A program made the position numbers and the translations under genes. Of a DNA stretch of 64,000 bases, positions 59,373-64,000 are shown in pieces (the stretch's first letter is position 1; each line of letters starts with the position of its first letter). The notes beneath the pieces are model-generated. The model saw nothing but the letters and a program-made list of their open reading frames with translations. It made no database searches and was not told where the DNA came from. The stretch comes from Arcicella sp034931005 (GTDB lineage Bacteria > Bacteroidota > Bacteroidia > Cytophagales > Spirosomataceae), in assembly GCF_034931005.1 (NCBI RefSeq), contig NZ_JAYGIN010000005.1:62001-126000 (forward strand), given 5' to 3'.

Positions 59373-60137
59373 ATGCAATTAGTATTGCCCGCATTCATTA
59401 TTCATTGGTATTTGTCTTTATTTAGCCAAACCTTCTTTTTACATCGTTACTCGGCTCACAAGATGTTTACCATGAATAAATTTTGGGAAAAATTCTTTTA
59501 TCTCCTTACTTACATTTCGCAAGGTTCATCTTATTTAAGTCCACGTGCTTATGCTATTTTGCACCGTATGCACCATGCTTTTAGTGATACCGAAAAAGAC
59601 CCACATTCTCCTCATTTTTCGAGTAATGTATTTACGATGATGTGGAAAACGAAGGATATCTATAATGCCTTAATCAACAGTAAGACAAAAATTGAGGAGC
59701 GTTTTGACCATAATTATCCGTTTTCGGCAACGATTGAAAAATTAGGTGACCACTGGATTTCACGAATCGGTTGGGGAGTTGCTTATGTGGCAATGTATGT
59801 AGTTGCCTTTATTTATTTTGATATGCACTGGGCATTTTTCTTTTTGTTGCCAATTCATTTTTTGATGGGGCCTGTTCACGGTGCAATCGTAAATTGGTCG
59901 GGACATAAATACGGATACCAAAATCACGATAATAATGATAAATCGAGAAATTCGTTAGTTTTTGACTTTTTGATGATGGGAGAATTATTCCAAAATAATC
60001 ACCATAAATTACCAAACAGCATGAATTTTGCTTCAAAATGGTATGAATTTGACCCAACTTATCCAGTAATTAAAATGCTTACTTGGATGAGAATTATTAA
60101 GCCAAATTTGAGTAAACCTGCCGATGCAGAGTTTTAA
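59373..60137 (+). CDS. acyl-CoA desaturase
   Basis: The 254-residue membrane enzyme introduces a double bond into fatty acyl chains with O2 and a di-iron centre. The three histidine boxes are HRYSAH (residues 24-29), HRMHH (64-68) and QNNHHKLPNS near residue 210. Two or three pairs of hydrophobic helices lie between them. It is of the stearoyl-CoA (delta-9) type by box pattern; the exact position of the double bond cannot be read. It has its own promoter box and probably adjusts membrane fluidity. Confidence 0.93.
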   Translation: MQLVLPAFIIHWYLSLFSQTFFLHRYSAHKMFTMNKFWEKFFYLLTYISQGSSYLSPRAYAILHRMHHAFSDTEKDPHSPHFSSNVFTMMWKTKDIYNALINSKTKIEERFDHNYPFSATIEKLGDHWISRIGWGVAYVAMYVVAFIYFDMHWAFFFLLPIHFLMGPVHGAIVNWSGHKYGYQNHDNNDKSRNSLVFDFLMMGELFQNNHHKLPNSMNFASKWYEFDPTYPVIKMLTWMRIIKPNLSKPADAEF

Positions 60138-60157
60138 GATTTGTTATTGGTGATTAG

Positions 60158-60286
60158 TTCTACTTTGGCACTTTAAAAAAAGATAAAAATTTAGGCATTT
60201 ACCGTTCAACTTCCCGAAAATTTTGAACTTTCGGGAAGTTCTCCAAAGTCAAATTTGTCCCATTTATTTAGAGTGCCAAAGTAGAA
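60158..60286. repeat. 129-bp nested palindromic element with a TTCCCGAAA core
   Basis: Outer perfect arms TTCTACTTTGGCACT (60158-60172) and AGTGCCAAAGTAGAA (60272-60286) enclose inner arms AACTTCCCGAAA (60208-60219) and TTTCGGGAAGTT (60229-60240). The inner part is related to the palindrome at 32448-32479. It lies behind the desaturase gene. Confidence 0.7.
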
Positions 60287-60325
60287 TTAGAAAACTGGTA
60301 ATGAAAACCAAATAGTTTTATCATA

Positions 60326-60358
60326 AAAAATCCCGAAAGATAACCTTTCGGGATTTTT
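60326..60358 (-). terminator. terminator after the E2 gene
   Basis: Perfect 14-bp arms AAAAATCCCGAAAG and CTTTCGGGATTTTT with a five-base loop. Confidence 0.9.
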
Positions 60359-60373
60359 ATTTTCAGAGCTTTT

Positions 60374-61660
60374 TTACAAAAGTTTTCTGTCAATTTCAAA
60401 GGCTTCTAAATAATCAGAAACACGTTTTACAAATTGTCCGCCCAATGAACCGTCAACTACACGATGGTCGTAAGAATGAGAAATAAACATTTTTTGACGA
60501 ATTCCTAATAAATCTCCTTGAGGCGTTTCAATAACCGCAGGTTTCTTTTGGATTGCTCCAAACGCCATAATTGCTACTTGCGGTTGCATAATAATTGGCG
60601 TTCCCATGATGTTTCCAAAAGTACCTATGTTCGAGAATGAATAGGTACCGCCTTGTAAATCTTCAGGTTTCAACTTGTTTTCTCTGGCTCTTTTAGAAAG
60701 GTCATTAATCTTTTTGGTCAATCCAACTAAATTATAAGAATCCGCATTATGGATAACAGGTACAATTAAATTACCACTTGGTAAAGCAACCGCCATTCCA
60801 ATATTAATACTTTTCTTCACAATAATTCTATCACCATCCACAGAAGCATTTATCTGTGGAAAATCTTTAATTGCTTTTACAATAGCTTCAACCAAAATAG
60901 GCGTGTAAGTAATATTTTCGCCGTATTCTTTCTTAAATGAATCTTTAATGCCATTTCTCCAAATGGCAACATTTGTCATGTCAGTTTCCACAAATGAGGT
61001 TACGTGCGGAGCAATACGTTTAGATTCAACCATACGGTCGGCAATCATTCTACGCATTCTGTCCATCTGAATAATTTCATCATTTCCAGATACAAAAACT
61101 GGTTGAGTTTTCACCTCTACAACTGGTAATGCCACTGATTTGGGAGCAGTACGATTTTCTAAATACGCAAAAATATCGTGTTTTGTTACTCGTCCATCAG
61201 CACCAGTACCTTGGATAGATGTTAATTCAGCTGTCGAAATGTTTTCTTCTTTGCAAATACTCAAGACTAAAGGTGAGTAAAATCTTGCACCTCCATTTGA
61301 CGTTTCAGCGACAGGAATCGGTTCAATATTGATGCCTGTGAGTGATTTTATCTCCTCAATTTCTTGCTCCAATTTCGTGGAAATTTGAGCAGGTTGTGCC
61401 AAATCTTGAGAAGTGGTCCCTTCTGTTTCAATAATACAAATGGGCTTACCTATTTCTGCAACTTCACCTTCTGGTACAAGAATTTCTTTTATGATACCTG
61501 TGTGCGACGAAGGCACTTCTGTATCAATTTTATCAGTGGCTACTTCCAATAGATATTCGTCGGCTTCAATTTTTTCGCCAACATTTTTCAACCACTTTAA
61601 TACAGTGGCTTCCATAATACTTTCGCCCATTTTGGGCATGATGATTTCGATTAAAGACAT
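60374..61660 (-). CDS. dihydrolipoamide acyltransferase (E2) of a 2-oxo acid dehydrogenase
   Basis: The 428-residue E2 forms the core of a 2-oxo acid dehydrogenase complex. It has one N-terminal lipoyl domain (LLEVATDKIDTEVPS with the lipoylated Lys48), a peripheral-subunit-binding domain (ARFYSPLVLSICKEE, GTGADGRVTKHDI) and the catalytic domain ending in ISHSYDHRVVDGSLGG, where His and Asp of HxxxDG are present. One lipoyl domain and the sequence of the core resemble branched-chain or 2-oxoglutarate E2; E1 and E3 genes are not adjacent, so the substrate is open. The start overlaps the cinA stop by ten bases. Confidence 0.93.
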   Translation of the reverse strand: MSLIEIIMPKMGESIMEATVLKWLKNVGEKIEADEYLLEVATDKIDTEVPSSHTGIIKEILVPEGEVAEIGKPICIIETEGTTSQDLAQPAQISTKLEQEIEEIKSLTGINIEPIPVAETSNGGARFYSPLVLSICKEENISTAELTSIQGTGADGRVTKHDIFAYLENRTAPKSVALPVVEVKTQPVFVSGNDEIIQMDRMRRMIADRMVESKRIAPHVTSFVETDMTNVAIWRNGIKDSFKKEYGENITYTPILVEAIVKAIKDFPQINASVDGDRIIVKKSINIGMAVALPSGNLIVPVIHNADSYNLVGLTKKINDLSKRARENKLKPEDLQGGTYSFSNIGTFGNIMGTPIIMQPQVAIMAFGAIQKKPAVIETPQGDLLGIRQKMFISHSYDHRVVDGSLGGQFVKRVSDYLEAFEIDRKLL

Positions 61661-62889
61661 AATTTTCTTAATAAATTCAGGATGTTGATGGTTGTCATGT
61701 GGATATTTTGTTCTCGAAATCCACCTAATGTTAATTTACGAGTAATGGTTTCTGTTTCAGTGGCAATAGCAATCCAAACCGTTCCGACTGGTTTTTCGGG
61801 GGTGCCTCCATTTGGCCCAGCAATCCCACTTGTTGCTAAACCATAAGTAGTGCCTAATAATTTTCTGACATTTTGAGACATTTCGATAACGGTTTCTTCC
61901 GAAACAGCACCATACGTATCTAAAGTTTCAGCTTTTACACCTAATTGATTCATTTTTATGGAATTATCGTAGGCAATAATTCCACCCATAAAATAGGCAG
62001 AACTGCCAGATACTTTGGTGAATTGATGTGCCAAATATCCGCCTGTACAACTTTCTGCAAGGGCGACGGTTTGTTTTTTGGATGATAAAAGTCTGCCTAA
62101 AACTTCCTCAATTTCATCATTTCCAAAACCATAAACAAATTCTTGAATGGTGGGTAATACTTTTGTGAATTGGTCTTCAATGTCATTTTCTAAAGTTTTC
62201 AAATCATCACCAAAACCAGTTAATCGTAATTTTACACTTCCCATAGAAGGTAAATACGCCAATTTTATGTTTTCGGGTAGTGCATCTTCCCAAGATTCAA
62301 TGATTTCTGCCAAAAATGATTCACCAATACCGATTGTTCTAATTACTTTATGGAAAATTACGGGCGTTTTGAAGTGTTCTTGCAATTTGGGCAAAAGGGT
62401 CAATGTCATCATTCCTTTCATTTCAAAAGGTACGCCTGGCATCGAAATATAAACGACTCCATTATCTTCAAACCACATTCCTGCGGCAGTTCCCATTGTG
62501 TTTTTAATGAAGGTTGCATTGGTGGGTAATTCTGCTTGTCCCAAGTTTAAACCAGTAACTTCACGACCTCTTTTTCTGAAAAATTCCGTTAAATCTGCCA
62601 GTGCTTCTTCATGAACTTCCAATTCAGAGTGAAAATATTTGCAAAAGGTTTTCTTGGTAATATCGTCTTTGGTAGGTCCCAATCCACCAGTAACAATTAC
62701 TAAATTTGCCCGTTTTGAAGATTCTTCAAAAATTTCTAAAATAGCTTCTTCCGTATCTCCTACGGATGATTTACGAACGGTTCTGATACCAATTTTGTCT
62801 AATTCCGCACTAATCCATTGGGTATTTGTATCCGTAATTTGCCCATAAAGAATCTCATCTCCAATGGTAATAATTTCTGCTTTTATCAT
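61651..62889 (-). CDS. cinA: CinA family protein (NMN deamidase/pyrophosphatase)
   Basis: The 412-residue protein combines an N-terminal MoCF-like domain (AEIITIGDEILYGQITDTN, VIVTGGLGPTKDDITKK) and a C-terminal PncC/CinA domain with AESCTGGYLAHQFTKVSGSS and YGLATSGIAGPNGGTPEKPVG. In characterised members the C-domain deamidates NMN and the N-domain acts on ADP-ribose, so the role is recycling of pyridine nucleotides. The name reflects competence genes of Gram-positives. The frame opens nine codons earlier inside a repeat; ATG 62889 is preferred. It overlaps the E2 gene. Confidence 0.95.
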   Translation of the reverse strand: MIKAEIITIGDEILYGQITDTNTQWISAELDKIGIRTVRKSSVGDTEEAILEIFEESSKRANLVIVTGGLGPTKDDITKKTFCKYFHSELEVHEEALADLTEFFRKRGREVTGLNLGQAELPTNATFIKNTMGTAAGMWFEDNGVVYISMPGVPFEMKGMMTLTLLPKLQEHFKTPVIFHKVIRTIGIGESFLAEIIESWEDALPENIKLAYLPSMGSVKLRLTGFGDDLKTLENDIEDQFTKVLPTIQEFVYGFGNDEIEEVLGRLLSSKKQTVALAESCTGGYLAHQFTKVSGSSAYFMGGIIAYDNSIKMNQLGVKAETLDTYGAVSEETVIEMSQNVRKLLGTTYGLATSGIAGPNGGTPEKPVGTVWIAIATETETITRKLTLGGFREQNIHMTTINILNLLRKLCL

Positions 62890-62900
62890 TTTTTTGAAAG

Positions 62901-62956
62901 GTAACACAGGTTTCAACCTGTATCTTAAATTTATTACAGACTAAAGTCTGTGTTAC
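62901..62956. repeat. GTAACACAG palindrome in the cinA leader, two subtypes
   Basis: GTAACACAGGTTTCAACCTG at the left and its partner ending in GTCTGTGTTAC at the right form an inverted pair. The left core is GGTTTCAACC, the right GACTAAAGTC, so each arm is itself a small palindrome of a different subtype. Confidence 0.65.
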
Positions 62957-63028
62957 TTTTATCAACCAAATTTTGAGAATACTTAGTCTCAGATACTTCA
63001 TTCATGAGACAAATTCACTATTTTCGCT

Positions 63029-63036
63029 CAAAATTA
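63029..63036 (-). promoter_or_regulatory. -7 box of cinA
   Basis: TAATTTTG on the minus strand matches TAnnTTTG. The leader would be about 135 bases and would contain the palindromic repeat. Confidence 0.4.
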
Positions 63037-63126
63037 CACAATTTGAAGCGTTTTAGCGTTTATTGGCAAATGACATTTTTTAAATTATTGCGTCTCAACT
63101 AAAATAACGTTTAACAATCACTATAA

Positions 63127-63852
63127 ATGAGAAAATTAATCTTAGCAGCAGCCTTTATGACAACCGTTAGTAGTTGTCAATCACAAAATTTTGGAAATAT
63201 TTTAAAACAAGCGAATGATGTACTGAGTGGCACAACGTCTGGGGCTTTGACAACCGAAGAAATTGGTCGTGGTTTAAAAGAAGCGTTAACAGTTGGTATA
63301 AAAAATAGCTCATCTCAAGCTTCCGCATTAAATGGATATTTGGGTAACCAAACTATTAAATTGTTGTTCCCACCTGAAGCTCAAAAAGTTGAACAAAAAT
63401 TACGTGATATCGGTCTTGGTGGAGAATGTGATAAATTTATTACTGCACTGAATAGAGGGGCAGAAAAAGCAGCAGAAAAAGCAGTGCCAATTTTTGTCGA
63501 TGCCATCACGAAAATGACTATTCAAGATGCTTTAGGAATTTTGAAAGGTGATAAAGATGCAGCAACCAATTATTTAAAAAGAACTTCCTCGCAAGCTCTC
63601 ACAAATGCGTTTGCTCCCGTAATGCAAGAGGCTATTAGTACGACTGGTGCAACAAAACTGTACGGTGACATTGCGAATACTTACAATAAAATACCATTTA
63701 CCCAAAAAGTCAATCCAGATTTACAGCAATATGCTACTCAAAAGGCTGTTGATGGGTTATTTTTATTAGTAGCTCAGGAAGAACAAAAAATTAGAGAAAA
63801 TCCTGCGGCGAGAGTGTCTGATATTTTGAAAAGAGTTTTTGGAGGTCAATAA
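63127..63852 (+). CDS. DUF4197 lipoprotein
   Basis: The 241-residue protein has a lipoprotein signal peptide with Cys17 in TVSSC. The rest is a single mostly helical DUF4197 domain: GLKEALTVGIKNSSSQASAL, KLLFPPEAQKVEQKLRDIGLG and FTQKVNPDLQQYATQKAVDG. The family is widespread in Gram-negative bacteria and its function is unknown. It appears to stand alone. Confidence 0.88.
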   Translation: MRKLILAAAFMTTVSSCQSQNFGNILKQANDVLSGTTSGALTTEEIGRGLKEALTVGIKNSSSQASALNGYLGNQTIKLLFPPEAQKVEQKLRDIGLGGECDKFITALNRGAEKAAEKAVPIFVDAITKMTIQDALGILKGDKDAATNYLKRTSSQALTNAFAPVMQEAISTTGATKLYGDIANTYNKIPFTQKVNPDLQQYATQKAVDGLFLLVAQEEQKIRENPAARVSDILKRVFGGQ

Positions 63853-63892
63853 GTTATTTAAACTTCCCGAAATAAAGCCGTTAGGGGTTTAA

Positions 63893-64000
63893 GAAGCTGT
63901 TTAGGTTAATTTATTCGAGTTAAAAAAGTAATTTTTAGGCTACAAATCATTCATAAGATTGAAACGTAACGCTGTTATGCTTAAATTTTATGAATGATTT
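63893..64000. repeat. nested palindromic element, copy B, cut by the window end
   Basis: GAAGCTGTTTAGGTTAA at the left corresponds to the left end of copy A at 7931. Inner arms AAATCATTCATAA (63944-63956) and TTATGAATGATTT (63988-64000) enclose a core GTAACGCTGTTATG that parallels GTAGCTCTGCTATG of copy A. The right outer arm should lie just beyond base 64000. Confidence 0.55.

Overview
The window is one continuous piece of chromosome from a low-GC member of the Bacteroidota, most likely of the order Cytophagales (a Spirosomaceae- or Leadbetterellaceae-like bacterium; the genus cannot be fixed from sequence alone). The grounds are many exported proteins whose signal peptides end in AQ or SQ, typical families (DUF5686, DUF4159, DUF4197, DUF2452), a type II plus type III glutamine synthetase pair, the menaquinone genes menB and menE, and promoter boxes of the form TAnnTTTG that are characteristic of this phylum. 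Almost every position is explained by ordinary chromosomal genes. I see no rRNA, no tRNA, no CRISPR array, no prophage and no insertion sequence.

Layout. 1-8,000: a J-domain/KTSC protein, topA, a Uma2-family nuclease, a SIRT5-like sirtuin overlapping it, an EVE-domain protein, a large exported protein and an RlmI-like methyltransferase. 8,000-18,100: a tiny signal-peptide-like gene, a TPR lipoprotein, thrS, infC (without rpmI-rplT behind it), a zinc-protease/propeller/barrel fusion, a LytS-type kinase and a secreted SGNH esterase. 18,300-24,600: rplY, prs, folD, menB, a DUF2452 gene, a Rieske lipoprotein and menE. 24,700-35,450: a DUF5686 membrane protein, then the most unusual part of the window: a five-gene set (28,399-33,762) of an esterase, an ATP-grasp ligase, a GCS2-type carboxylate-amine ligase, a class I amidotransferase and a second, divergent ATP-grasp-like protein, flanked by another esterase and a class III aminotransferase. 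This set looks like a pathway that builds a small amide- or peptide-bonded metabolite. 35,600-44,200: amt with a porin gene, ferredoxin and acyl-CoA reductase, a trpS-PAP2 operon, DUF proteins. 44,270-54,070: dnaE, mtaB, and divergent GSII/GSIII glutamine synthetase genes around a 458-bp regulatory region with ACTATTC/GAATAGT half sites. 54,160-57,770: a MoxR ATPase and its VWA partner, separated by an Rpn-family nuclease gene and a small membrane protein. 57,800-64,000: rsmE, DUF4159, an acyl-CoA desaturase, a 2-oxoacid dehydrogenase E2, cinA and a DUF4197 lipoprotein.

Between the genes lies a dense population of palindromic repeats of several families (ends in GTAACACAGAC, cores TTCCCGAAAGTTT, a 160-bp nested hairpin with a GTAGCTCTGCTATG core, and CAGATTAAACAGATT elements). 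Several start exactly at a stop codon and probably double as transcription terminators. Exact TAnnTTTG boxes sit upstream of about eighteen genes; at mtaB and the TPR lipoprotein gene the box ends only four bases before the ATG, which suggests leaderless mRNAs. Nitrogen assimilation (amt, porin, two glutamine synthetases) and lipid/quinone metabolism (menB, menE, acyl-CoA reductase, desaturase, PAP2) are recurrent themes. All functional calls are made from motif recognition by eye, not from database searches.
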